DNA of 64,000 bases from Ohtaekwangia sp. GTDB lineage: Bacteria; Bacteroidota; Bacteroidia; Cytophagales; Cyclobacteriaceae. This document shows positions 51,215 through 59,899 of this stretch, piece by piece (within the stretch, counting starts at the first letter, position 1; the number at the start of each line of letters is the position of its first letter). Where the stretch lies: the NCBI GenBank assembly GCA_021155195.1, contig JAJNPV010000021.1, positions 310,001 to 374,000 on the forward strand, given 5' to 3'. The position numbers and the translations under genes were made by a program. Under the pieces are notes generated by a model. It ran no database searches, was not told the origin of the DNA, and saw nothing but the letters and a program-made list of their open reading frames with translations.

Positions 51215-53329
51215 ATGCGAGGGGGCTTCTCTTTACTGTTTCTTTTGATTACCACATTCTGTTCAGCTGAATCGTTTCAGATTTTTGAACAAAATGGAAA
51301 AGTGGGAATCAAAAACGAACAAGGAAAAGTTGTTCTTCCTGCTTCGTTCGAAGCCCTGGGCTGGTCGGATGGAAGTTTTTCGGTGATTAGCGGAGTGACA
51401 GGCTATCGATCTAACAACCAGTGGGGCATTATTAATCTCAGCAAAGAATTTGTTACTAAAGCTGAGTATGAAAATCTCGTTCATGCCGGAGGGGATTATT
51501 TTATTACCCGCAAAAAAATTAACCCAACACAAACCAAATCCGGTTGTTTAAACTTGAAAGGAGAAATAAAAATCCCTTTTCAATATGATGGTATAAGCAT
51601 CCATGGCTTACGCGCTATCGTTTTTACTTTATACCTCGGTCATTATTCATACGGACTGATTGACCTACAGAACACCGTGCTCATTCCTTTAAAATATCAA
51701 AAGATAAATCCGCTTGGCACACTCCGTTTCGCAGTTGAAAATGAAAAAGGAAAGATTGCATTGTTTGACAGTGAAGGAAAAGCTAAAACAGATTTTAAAA
51801 TCGACAGTATTGGTGCCTTTCAAAATGGGTATTCAATTCTGTATCAAAATTTAAATCAGGGTTTGATTGATCGAGATGGAAATATTGTAGCAGAGCCTCT
51901 TTTCCAACAAATAAAAATCATGGATGAGCGTGCCGCTACACTTAATCATCACGATTGGATAGTTTTGAATGAGAGGAATGAAATTCAACGCAAGGTTCAA
52001 GCCGATGAATTATTTTCCGCTCCTGAAGAGGTAATCATTTATGGATATTCAAACAAATATGGATTGCTTGATGGCGCAATGAATATAACTCTTGCTGCGC
52101 AGTACGATCAATTGACCCCGCTGGGGAGTGGCCATTTTATCGCAAAGCAAAATGATAAAACAGGTATTATTCGGGCCGATAATTCATTTTCTATTCCGCT
52201 TATGTACGATTCTCTTTCGGGTAATGCCGATAGCTTCCATGCCTTTAAAAAAGGGGAAGGTTGGGCGTTGGTGGATCTGTTGAATAAACCAAAAACTCAA
52301 AAACAATATGATTGGATTGGCCCGAAGCAAAAGCAGATTTATCCGGTTAAGAATTTTGGATATTGGGGTGCCCTAAACCTGGCGGGCATTGAAACCATTC
52401 ACTGCGTATATGATTCATTGGTTGAAATTTCTAACGAACAACTCGTTGTAAAATTTAAAAATCAATATGGAATCATCTCCACAAATGAGAAATGGTTAGT
52501 GTCTCCTCAATCTTTTCCACTTAGGCTGGTAAATGATTCGTGCTATGTACAAATACAAACTCACAATATCTTCCTGACAAAATTATCAGGCGAGATCATC
52601 TACTTTACGGATAACCGCGTTGAGTTTAAAAAAGATAGTTGGGTTGAATATTTACCGGATGGAACTGTTAAAACATTGGATTATGAAGGCCGTTTGTTAA
52701 GTCGTGTGATTCCCCCACCTCTTGATAAACTCGAAGAGGTGTACCAGGAGTATGAAGGCATGCGCGGCATAAAGCGCGATGGCAAATATGGGTTTGTTGA
52801 TGCACGAAACCGACTGCGAATTGCCAACCGGTATGACGCCATTGGAGATTTTCACGAAGGACTAGCCGCAATTAAACTTCTTGGCAAATGGGGATTTCTG
52901 GATAAGGAAGATCATATTGTAATCAATCCGAATTTTCAATCCGTAGAATCTTTTAAGAACGGACTTTGTGTAGTTCGTAAAAACAATAAAGCGGGAGTAA
53001 TTGATAAGTTAGGAGCATTTATTCTGAACCTTCAATATGACTCCATAAAAAGTCAGGCTAATGAAAAGTTCCGATTATTTGACAAGAACCTTATTGGATT
53101 GGCAAATGTAGATGGCAGTATTCTAATTGAACCTCGTTTCGATTTTCTTCAAGATCTTGACAATGGATTTGCTATTGTGGGGCGCGATAAAAAATTTGGT
53201 TTGATCCATATCAATGGATTAAGTGCCATTCCTATTATTTATGATTCACTTTCGTTTGATTCGGATAACAATCAATATCTGGGACTTAGAAAAGCGAATT
53301 GGAAGGAGATAAAGTTGATTACTAATTAA
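51215..53329 (+). CDS. Exported WG-repeat protein
   Basis: A 704-residue protein with a signal peptide (SLLFLLITTFCSAES) followed by WG-type repeats of about 30-50 residues: NKYGLLDGAMNITLAAQYDQ, YGFVDARNRLRIANRYDAIG, KWGFLDKEDHIVINP and several more. WG repeats form a beta-propeller or solenoid; function unknown, possibly binding peptides or surface partners. A TACCTTTG box (51200-51207) stands just before the start, matching the -7 promoter box, so the leader is short. Confidence 0.85.
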   Translation: MRGGFSLLFLLITTFCSAESFQIFEQNGKVGIKNEQGKVVLPASFEALGWSDGSFSVISGVTGYRSNNQWGIINLSKEFVTKAEYENLVHAGGDYFITRKKINPTQTKSGCLNLKGEIKIPFQYDGISIHGLRAIVFTLYLGHYSYGLIDLQNTVLIPLKYQKINPLGTLRFAVENEKGKIALFDSEGKAKTDFKIDSIGAFQNGYSILYQNLNQGLIDRDGNIVAEPLFQQIKIMDERAATLNHHDWIVLNERNEIQRKVQADELFSAPEEVIIYGYSNKYGLLDGAMNITLAAQYDQLTPLGSGHFIAKQNDKTGIIRADNSFSIPLMYDSLSGNADSFHAFKKGEGWALVDLLNKPKTQKQYDWIGPKQKQIYPVKNFGYWGALNLAGIETIHCVYDSLVEISNEQLVVKFKNQYGIISTNEKWLVSPQSFPLRLVNDSCYVQIQTHNIFLTKLSGEIIYFTDNRVEFKKDSWVEYLPDGTVKTLDYEGRLLSRVIPPPLDKLEEVYQEYEGMRGIKRDGKYGFVDARNRLRIANRYDAIGDFHEGLAAIKLLGKWGFLDKEDHIVINPNFQSVESFKNGLCVVRKNNKAGVIDKLGAFILNLQYDSIKSQANEKFRLFDKNLIGLANVDGSILIEPRFDFLQDLDNGFAIVGRDKKFGLIHINGLSAIPIIYDSLSFDSDNNQYLGLRKANWKEIKLITN

Positions 53330-53428
53330 GTGTTGAGTTTATCCTGATTTGTTAATTCTATATGCGATCATAGAATTGATAATTTACAATAGGCAGTTGA
53401 CAATGTTTCCTGCCATAGGTTCATTCAC

Positions 53429-54763
53429 TTATACTAACTTATTCACAATCTCTTTAAAATTCAACGACTCCCAGTTTCTCTCAATGCCCCGAGTATTCAT
53501 CACCTCATCCATGATCTTTTTTTGTTTCTGTCCTGTTTCGTAGGCAATGGAGTATGGCATCTCATCATGAAAAGTAACCATCGAGTAAAGGGGTATCCAT
53601 TGGGTGGGATAAAGTTGGTGCAGGCGAGCTTCAATTTTCTTGCGCAGCAAGAAATCGGCATCAGCTACTAAGTCGCGCATTTCTATGAAGTTGTCAAGTG
53701 CCAGTTGGGCAATGGCATCTGCATCTTTCTTCCGGGTTTGCTCAAATAGAGGAAGCACAGTTTGCCAATCATCATTATATTGATCAAGCATTCGATTTAA
53801 AACTCTGCAATCTTCAAAACCCGCATTCATACCTTGCCCGTAAAAAGGAACCATGGCATGGGCTGCATCTCCTATTAGCAATGTTTTATTTCGCACCCAT
53901 GGAAAGCACTTAATGGTAACGAGTGAGGAGGTGGGATTTGTGTTATAATCTTCCAGTAGTGCCGGCATTAATTCAACTGCATCCGGAAATGTGCTTTCAA
54001 AAAACATACTCACCTCGGCATCGGTTTTTAGTTCATCGAATGAAGGTTTTCCAGAGAATGGAAAGAAAAGTGTGCAGGTGAAACTTCCATCCGGATTAGG
54101 AAGGGCAATCATCATAAAACTTTCGCGTGGCCAAATATGAAGCGCATTCTTTTCAAGCTTGAACGATCCCGCTTCTCCCGATGGAATATGAAGTTCCTTA
54201 TATCCATGATCCGTATAATCTTGCCAGTAATCAAAGCGATCAGTAATCTGCATCGCTCCTCGCACCGCTGAGAAGGCGCCATCGGCTCCGATAATTAAAT
54301 CAAAAGGTCCACAGTCGACAGTCGACAGTCCACTGTGGACTGAGAAAATAGTTTTAGTTAGATCTACGTGAGCTATTCGTTGTTCAAAATTGAATTGCAC
54401 ACCTAACGCCTCCGCCTTATTCATCAACAACACGTTCAACGCACTACGCGAAACCGAATTAATAAACTCACCCTCCTTCCCGTAAGGTTGAAACGTGAGT
54501 TTTGATTCCTGATCATGCATTACCCTGCGGTGCATTGGGATAGCAATGGATTTTATTTCTTTATCCAGATCAACTTCTTTCAGCGCACGAATCCCTCGGT
54601 TGCTTAACGCGAGATTAATTGAACGGCCACCTTCATAACCAACCGCACGCATATCACCTCTGCGTTCAAACACCGTTACTTGATAACCTCGCTTTGTCAA
54701 ATAGATCGACAACAACGAGCCCACTAAACCCGCTCCTACAATGGCAACCTTCCTCTCACTCAT
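53429..54763 (-). CDS. kmo: Kynurenine 3-monooxygenase
   Basis: A 444-residue FAD monooxygenase that hydroxylates kynurenine with NADPH and O2, in tryptophan degradation. Seen: GAGLVGSLLSIYLTKRG near the start, the DG motif in IIGADGAFSAVRGA, and GDAAHAMVPFYGQGMNAGFE with the FAD ribityl-binding Asp. The region before GADG contains a repeat element in frame (bases 54307-54340), encoding VHSGLSTVDCG-like residues. The gene overlaps kynU by 4 bases (ATGA). Fourth in a minus-strand operon: small zinc-ribbon gene, haaO, kynU, kmo. Confidence 0.93.
   Translation of the reverse strand: MSERKVAIVGAGLVGSLLSIYLTKRGYQVTVFERRGDMRAVGYEGGRSINLALSNRGIRALKEVDLDKEIKSIAIPMHRRVMHDQESKLTFQPYGKEGEFINSVSRSALNVLLMNKAEALGVQFNFEQRIAHVDLTKTIFSVHSGLSTVDCGPFDLIIGADGAFSAVRGAMQITDRFDYWQDYTDHGYKELHIPSGEAGSFKLEKNALHIWPRESFMMIALPNPDGSFTCTLFFPFSGKPSFDELKTDAEVSMFFESTFPDAVELMPALLEDYNTNPTSSLVTIKCFPWVRNKTLLIGDAAHAMVPFYGQGMNAGFEDCRVLNRMLDQYNDDWQTVLPLFEQTRKKDADAIAQLALDNFIEMRDLVADADFLLRKKIEARLHQLYPTQWIPLYSMVTFHDEMPYSIAYETGQKQKKIMDEVMNTRGIERNWESLNFKEIVNKLV
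54307..54340. repeat. Dyad/tandem repeat inserted in frame in kmo
   Basis: GTCCACAGT (54307-54315) pairs with ACTGTGGAC (54332-54340); between them lies CGACAG twice in tandem. The 34-bp element resembles intergenic dyads found elsewhere in the window and here becomes coding sequence just before the GADG motif, in a loop-like segment. Confidence 0.8.
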
Positions 54764-56028
54764 TTCAATGCTTTTCTAAAAATCTCACAGAATATAAATA
54801 CTTCCTCAAAGGTGTTATACATAGGCACGGGAGCCACACGAATTACATCAGGCTCGCGCCAATCGCCAATCACTCCACTTTTAGTTAGCTGGTTAAAAAC
54901 TTTCTTACCATTCTTCTTCATTAAAATAGAAAGCTGACAACCTCTGTCTTTTGATTTGCCAGGTGTGATGATTGAAAAATGCTCCGAATAAGAATCAATT
55001 GATGTTAAGAGATATTCAAGAAAATCCGTGAGTTGGATACCTTTCTTTCTCAAGTTTTTGATTCCTGCTTCTTCAAACAACTCTAAAGAAGCCAATTGAG
55101 CAGCGCCCGATAATACGGGGAAATTTGAAAGTTGCCAGCCATCCACTCCTGGCATTGGATTAAAACCTTTCTTCATCTGAAAGCGTGCTTTTTCATCGTG
55201 CCCCCACCACCCTGCCAATCGTGGTAACGCAAAGTTTGTTGCGTGCTTTTCGTGGACGAATGCTCCGGCCATTCCACCTGGTCCAGAATTAAGATACTTG
55301 TAACCACACCACACAGCAAAGTCAATCCCATCGGCATGCAACGACATAGGCACGTTACCCATTGCATGCGCTAAGTCAAATCCCACATAGGCATCGGCAG
55401 CATGTCCGGCTTTGGTTATTTCCTTTAGATTAAAAAATTGCCCCGAATAATACTGTACTGCCCCAAAAATAACCAGAGCAACGTCCTTCCTATGATCATG
55501 AATAGCTTGTAAAATATCTTCCGTGCGCAATGTAAACTCTCCGGCTCTGGGCTTTAGCTCAATCAATCCTTTGGAAGGATCAATACCATGAAACTTTAAT
55601 TGCGATTCGAACGCGTATTGATCAGAAGAAAATGCACCAGCTTCCGTAATGATTTTAAATCTTTCTTTGGTGGGCTGATAAAAAGTAGCCAACATTAAAT
55701 GAAGGTTCACCGTAAGTTGATTCATTGCTACAACTTCTGTTGGCTTTGCTCCCACCAGCCGAGCCAATGCCTTCTTACTAAACTTGTGATAATATAACCA
55801 CGGTCGTTTAGCGTGTACATGACCCTCCACTCCCAAATCTGCCCAATCATTTAATTCCTGAGCTATAGATTGCTTAACAGATTTCGGCTGTAAGCCCAGC
55901 GAGTTGCCAGTAAAATAAATGGTCGTCTTTCCTTTTACTTTAGGAAGATGAAATTGTTTTCGAAATGATTTTAGCGTATCCTGATGATCAAGTTTTCTGG
56001 CAAACGTCAGTGTGTTTTCAAACTTCAT
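54760..56028 (-). CDS. kynU: Kynureninase
   Basis: A 422-residue PLP enzyme that cleaves kynurenine or 3-hydroxykynurenine to (3-hydroxy)anthranilate plus alanine. Seen: the PLP lysine in FAVWCGYKYLNSGPGG, AYVGFDLAHAMGNVPM with the metal/cofactor Asp, and the N-terminal YFTGNSLGLQPK. It precedes kmo by a 4-base overlap, and haaO lies 16 bp upstream. Part of the kynurenine operon. Confidence 0.95.
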   Translation of the reverse strand: MKFENTLTFARKLDHQDTLKSFRKQFHLPKVKGKTTIYFTGNSLGLQPKSVKQSIAQELNDWADLGVEGHVHAKRPWLYYHKFSKKALARLVGAKPTEVVAMNQLTVNLHLMLATFYQPTKERFKIITEAGAFSSDQYAFESQLKFHGIDPSKGLIELKPRAGEFTLRTEDILQAIHDHRKDVALVIFGAVQYYSGQFFNLKEITKAGHAADAYVGFDLAHAMGNVPMSLHADGIDFAVWCGYKYLNSGPGGMAGAFVHEKHATNFALPRLAGWWGHDEKARFQMKKGFNPMPGVDGWQLSNFPVLSGAAQLASLELFEEAGIKNLRKKGIQLTDFLEYLLTSIDSYSEHFSIITPGKSKDRGCQLSILMKKNGKKVFNQLTKSGVIGDWREPDVIRVAPVPMYNTFEEVFIFCEIFRKALK

Positions 56029-56044
56029 GAAAGGGAAAATCTAC

Positions 56045-56575
56045 TTAAACAAATCGTGGATCAGCCTCCATTACCGCTCCACATTTCTTACAAGTTCGGG
56101 ATTCTTTTGAACCATAAAATTCACGAAAGCGAGGAAGAAAATCTTTTTCAATATTATCTAAATGAAATCGATATTCATGAAGTTTGTTATTGCAGCTGTC
56201 ACAAAACCAAATCAACCCATCCAAGGTCTCTTGTTCAGGCCGCTTGCACTCAATCACTAATCCAACTGATCCTGCAGGCCGTTCCGGGCGGTGAGGAATT
56301 CTTGCCGGCAACAAAAACATTTCACCTTCTTTAATTGGAATATCTACCGCCTGATCATTCTCTTGAATACGCACGTTAATATCACCTTCCAGTTGATAAA
56401 ACAATTCTTCTGTTTCATTAAAATGATAATCCTTCCGCGCATTGGGGCCTCCCACAATCATTACGATGTAATCACCTGCATCAGCATATAAATTCTTATT
56501 CCCCACAGGGGGCTTTAATAAATCACGATTTTCAGTAATCCAGTTTTTTAAGTTAAAAGGTCTTCGAATAGACAT
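56045..56575 (-). CDS. haaO: 3-hydroxyanthranilate 3,4-dioxygenase
   Basis: A 176-residue cupin dioxygenase that opens the ring of 3-hydroxyanthranilate. Seen: iron-binding cupin motifs DYHFNETEELFYQLEGD and HRPERPAGS, and a C-terminal rubredoxin-like pair, WFCDSCNNKL and CKKCGAVMEAD, typical of bacterial HaaO. Its product, 2-amino-3-carboxymuconate semialdehyde, goes to quinolinate/NAD or through the aminomuconate branch. Gap to kynU 16 bp. Confidence 0.94.
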   Translation of the reverse strand: MSIRRPFNLKNWITENRDLLKPPVGNKNLYADAGDYIVMIVGGPNARKDYHFNETEELFYQLEGDINVRIQENDQAVDIPIKEGEMFLLPARIPHRPERPAGSVGLVIECKRPEQETLDGLIWFCDSCNNKLHEYRFHLDNIEKDFLPRFREFYGSKESRTCKKCGAVMEADPRFV

Positions 56576-56590
56576 AGTATAATTAATTTA

Positions 56591-56863
56591 TTAATGCGAA
56601 TGTGATCTCCAGCGAACAAGCTTAGGAATGTTGCGTGTAAAGATGCCACTAAGTATTCCAGGAATCTTCATCTCCTTAAGCCTTCCTTTTACCAATAGTT
56701 TCATTTCATCCATTGTAATATCGGGTTGTGTAAATTTTCCATCCCGATAACAATGACTGCAATATAATGTTGACTTGGTACCGTTTGCTTCCGTGCCGCC
56801 ACCCAACTTATCACGCTTTAGGGGCATGCCGCAACTTTGACAGTTTTTGTAGCTCGCTTCCAT
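56591..56863 (-). CDS. Small zinc-ribbon protein
   Basis: A 90-residue protein with two CxxC-type pairs, NCQSCGMPLKRDKLG and LYCSHCYRDGKFT, forming a zinc-ribbon, followed by a basic helix (LLVKGRLKEMKIPGIL). This resembles the putative zinc ribbon domain family. It lies 15 bp upstream of haaO and may be its operon partner; its role is not known. Divergent from the SDR gene. Confidence 0.7.
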   Translation of the reverse strand: MEASYKNCQSCGMPLKRDKLGGGTEANGTKSTLYCSHCYRDGKFTQPDITMDEMKLLVKGRLKEMKIPGILSGIFTRNIPKLVRWRSHSH

Positions 56864-56924
56864 AAATTGCTTCTATTTATATAGGAAAGTTAATGTTCTT
56901 TTATCTTTACTAAAAATCGAACAC

Positions 56925-57710
56925 ATGAATCTGGATTTACAAGGCAAAAGAGCACTGGTAGGCGGTAGTACGCAAGGGATTGGAAAGGCATCGGCTATTG
57001 AATTAGCAAACCTGGGCGCAACAATCACCTTACTCACGCGAAATGAAAAGTCTCTGAAAGAAACATTGAATGAGTTGCCAACACCGTTTGGTCAAACCCA
57101 TAATTATTTAGTGGCTGATTTTAATTTTCCCGAGCAACTAAAAAAGGTTGTTCACCACTTCCTAGAAAAAAATATAATCCACGTACTAATAAACAATACA
57201 GGTGGGCCACCAGCCGGACAAGCGATTGACGCAACCACAGAGGATTTTATCAAAGCATTTTCAGCACATTTGATTTGTAATCAGATTTTAGCCCAAGCCG
57301 TTGTTCAAGGCATGAAGCAAAGCCAGTATGGCCGCATCATTAATATTATTTCAACTTCCGTAAAAATCCCTATTAAGGGATTAGGAGTATCTAATACTAC
57401 ACGTGGGGCAGTGGCTAGTTGGGCCAAGACAATTGCCACCGAGTTAGCTCCTTTTGGCATTACCGTTAACAATGTGCTACCGGGTACTACCATGACAGGT
57501 CGGTTAGACTCAATCATTAAAACAAAGGCCGAAAAATCTGGAAAGACATACGAAGAAGTAAAAAACGAAATGATTTCTGAAGTGCCTGCAGGAAGAATTT
57601 CAGAACCTTATGAGGTTGCTGCTGCCGTTGCTTTTTTGGCCAGCCCAGCAGCTGCCTATATTACAGGAATCAATGTGCCTGTTGATGGTGGAAGGACAGG
57701 AAGTTTGTAA
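56925..57710 (+). CDS. SDR family oxidoreductase (atypical active site)
   Basis: A 261-residue short-chain dehydrogenase: LVGGSTQGIGKASAIELA and INNTGGPPAGQ, with Ser in INIISTSVKIPIK. The catalytic YxxxK is replaced: the equivalent segment reads GVSNTTRGAVAS, Asn and Arg where Tyr and Lys are expected, as in some non-canonical 3-oxoacyl-ACP-reductase-like SDRs. It sits in the kynurenine catabolism region, opposite the operon and before an aldehyde dehydrogenase. Function in this pathway is inferred from context only. Confidence 0.85.
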   Translation: MNLDLQGKRALVGGSTQGIGKASAIELANLGATITLLTRNEKSLKETLNELPTPFGQTHNYLVADFNFPEQLKKVVHHFLEKNIIHVLINNTGGPPAGQAIDATTEDFIKAFSAHLICNQILAQAVVQGMKQSQYGRIINIISTSVKIPIKGLGVSNTTRGAVASWAKTIATELAPFGITVNNVLPGTTMTGRLDSIIKTKAEKSGKTYEEVKNEMISEVPAGRISEPYEVAAAVAFLASPAAAYITGINVPVDGGRTGSL

Positions 57711-57741
57711 CTTTAACGTTAAATTTTTTTGAATTCAATCA

Positions 57742-59829
57742 ATGTCTAGGCTTTTATCTATTCTATTCTTAGGATGTGCAATCAACTCTATAGCACAGCC
57801 ACCCATCTTTATTAAAGACGACTTTAGTACAAATGTAAATGGCTGGTGGGTTGGGAATGGCGACACCTACACCATGAAGTTAGAGAATGGGAAGTATACC
57901 ATTATAACCACGCAAAAAGATAAGGGGCGGTTCGTTACTATTCAGCCATACATGGACATGAAGAAAGATTTCTCAATTGAAGCAACTTTCAAACAAAAGT
58001 CCGGGAGCGATAATAATGGAATGGGTCTTCTTTGGGGAAATAATGGTGATGGAAAACATCAGGAATTTATCATTACCACAAATGGGTACTATAAAATAAA
58101 AAGTCCTGAGAAAGCAGAAAAGATTAACGAGTGGGTAGAGTATAAAAAGGTAAAGCCGTTTGGCCAGGAAAATATTCTAAAAGTAGAACAACGAAAAGGC
58201 AAATTGTTTTATTCAATCAATGGCGATGAAGTAGCAAGTATTCCGGCACTTCCTTTATACGGAAACCGTATGGGAATAATTAACTACACCAACATGGAAC
58301 TGGAAGTAGATAATTTTATTTTTCGGCACGATGTAAAAATTAATTTACCCGAAAACCTTTCTAAAGGCATTGTGAAAGAAAATTTAGGCCCCAATGTCAA
58401 TTCAATTTATGATGACTTAGGCCCACACATCACCACCGATGGAAAAATGATTTTATTCGGCAGAGAGCTTTCACCCGATAATCTGGGTGGAAAAGAAGAC
58501 GGTGAAGATATTTGGATGACAACCACAAAAGATGGAATCACCTGGTCGAAGAGCGAAAATATGGGTTCCATTATAAATGATAAACAAGCGAATAATCTTG
58601 CTGCTATCAGTGCTGATAACAATACACTTTTATTTTGTCGGTTGGATGGATTTCAAGTGCGCAAGAGAGAGCATAATGGCTGGTCGGAACCGGAGTATTT
58701 GAATGTTAAATTCAAAAACGAATCAAAAAATATGGAGGGTAATTTATCACCCGATGGAAAGGCAATCTTATTTACTGCCAAACTAAAACAGAATTTGTTT
58801 TATGATCCTACAACGGGCAATAAGGAAAAAGATGTATATGTTTCTGTTCAGGATGAAAAAGGAAATTGGTCTGATCCAATAAACTTAGGCAAGCAGATCA
58901 ATACCAATGGTGATGAGATTTCTCCCTTTTTAGCGGCTGATGGCCGTACTTTATATTTCGCATCCAATGGTCGCCCGGGCTACGGAAGCTATGATATATT
59001 TTTAAGCAGACGTAAAGGAGACTCCTGGACAGAATGGGGTGAACCTGTAAATCTGGGCCCTGAAATAAACACCACAGGCTTCGATGCCTATTATACTGTT
59101 TCCGCTGCAGCGGATTATGCCTACATGGTAAGCGATCGAAATTCAATTGGCTTGTCGGACTTAGTGCGAATAAAATTACCTGAAGCTGTTAAACCCGATC
59201 CGGTGGTCTTGTTATTAGGCCGCACATTAAATGCTAAAACCAAAGAGCCTATCAAAGCTGATATTCTGTTTGAAGATTTATCGGTGCGCAAAGAAATCGG
59301 AAAGGCAATCTCCGACCCCAAAACGGGATCGTATCGCATCGCTTTAACGAAAGGAAAAAATTATGGAATTCGTGCGCAGGCAAAAGGGTATTTGTCCGTA
59401 AATGAAAATCTTGAACTTGCTTCCGTTGATAAATATGCAGAAGTAGAAAAGGACTTGTTTTTACTTCCGATTGAAGAAGGCGAAAGTATTGCATTGAATA
59501 ATGTATTCTTCGTGCAAAGTCGGCCAACATTGAAACCCGAATCGTTTCCGGAATTAGACAGGCTTCTTGCTATGATGAATGATGATCCTTCTATAAAGAT
59601 TGAACTCAGCGGTCATACCGATAACAATGGAAACAAAGATGCTTTAATGAAATTGTCTGAGGAAAGAGTTCAAGCAGTAAAAGAATATCTGGAAGAAAAG
59701 GGGATTAAGAAAGGTAGAATATCAGGAAGAGGGTATGGTTCAACAAGACCCATCGCTCCAAATGATACAAACGAAAACAGGCAACGCAATCGCAGAGTGG
59801 AAGTTAAGATTACGAAGGTGGGAATTTAG
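57742..59829 (+). CDS. OmpA-family protein with PD40 repeats
   Basis: A 695-residue exported protein: signal peptide (RLLSILFLGCAINSIAQ), a concanavalin/LamG-like N-terminal domain (FIKDDFSTNVNGWWVGN), PD40-type beta-propeller repeats (DEISPFLAADGRTLYFASNG), a carboxypeptidase-regulatory-like module and a C-terminal OmpA domain (KIELSGHTDNNGNKDALM, RISGRGYGSTRPIA) that binds peptidoglycan. Typical of Bacteroidota envelope proteins. It follows the SDR gene by 31 bp; a link to kynurenine metabolism is not evident. Confidence 0.88.
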   Translation: MSRLLSILFLGCAINSIAQPPIFIKDDFSTNVNGWWVGNGDTYTMKLENGKYTIITTQKDKGRFVTIQPYMDMKKDFSIEATFKQKSGSDNNGMGLLWGNNGDGKHQEFIITTNGYYKIKSPEKAEKINEWVEYKKVKPFGQENILKVEQRKGKLFYSINGDEVASIPALPLYGNRMGIINYTNMELEVDNFIFRHDVKINLPENLSKGIVKENLGPNVNSIYDDLGPHITTDGKMILFGRELSPDNLGGKEDGEDIWMTTTKDGITWSKSENMGSIINDKQANNLAAISADNNTLLFCRLDGFQVRKREHNGWSEPEYLNVKFKNESKNMEGNLSPDGKAILFTAKLKQNLFYDPTTGNKEKDVYVSVQDEKGNWSDPINLGKQINTNGDEISPFLAADGRTLYFASNGRPGYGSYDIFLSRRKGDSWTEWGEPVNLGPEINTTGFDAYYTVSAAADYAYMVSDRNSIGLSDLVRIKLPEAVKPDPVVLLLGRTLNAKTKEPIKADILFEDLSVRKEIGKAISDPKTGSYRIALTKGKNYGIRAQAKGYLSVNENLELASVDKYAEVEKDLFLLPIEEGESIALNNVFFVQSRPTLKPESFPELDRLLAMMNDDPSIKIELSGHTDNNGNKDALMKLSEERVQAVKEYLEEKGIKKGRISGRGYGSTRPIAPNDTNENRQRNRRVEVKITKVGI

Positions 59830-59834
59830 TATTG

Positions 59835-59868
59835 AGTCCTGAGTAAATAGACAACTTTACTAAGGACT
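59835..59868. repeat. Dyad in gap before the aldehyde dehydrogenase gene
   Basis: AGTCCTGAGTAAA (59835-59847) pairs with TTTACTAAGGACT (59856-59868), 12 of 13. The rest of the gap has similar short words (ACTACTACTGACTATGGACT). It could be a stop for the OmpA-family gene or a dispersed repeat. Confidence 0.55.
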
Positions 59869-59899
59869 AACTACTACTGACTATGGACTAACTTTAAGC

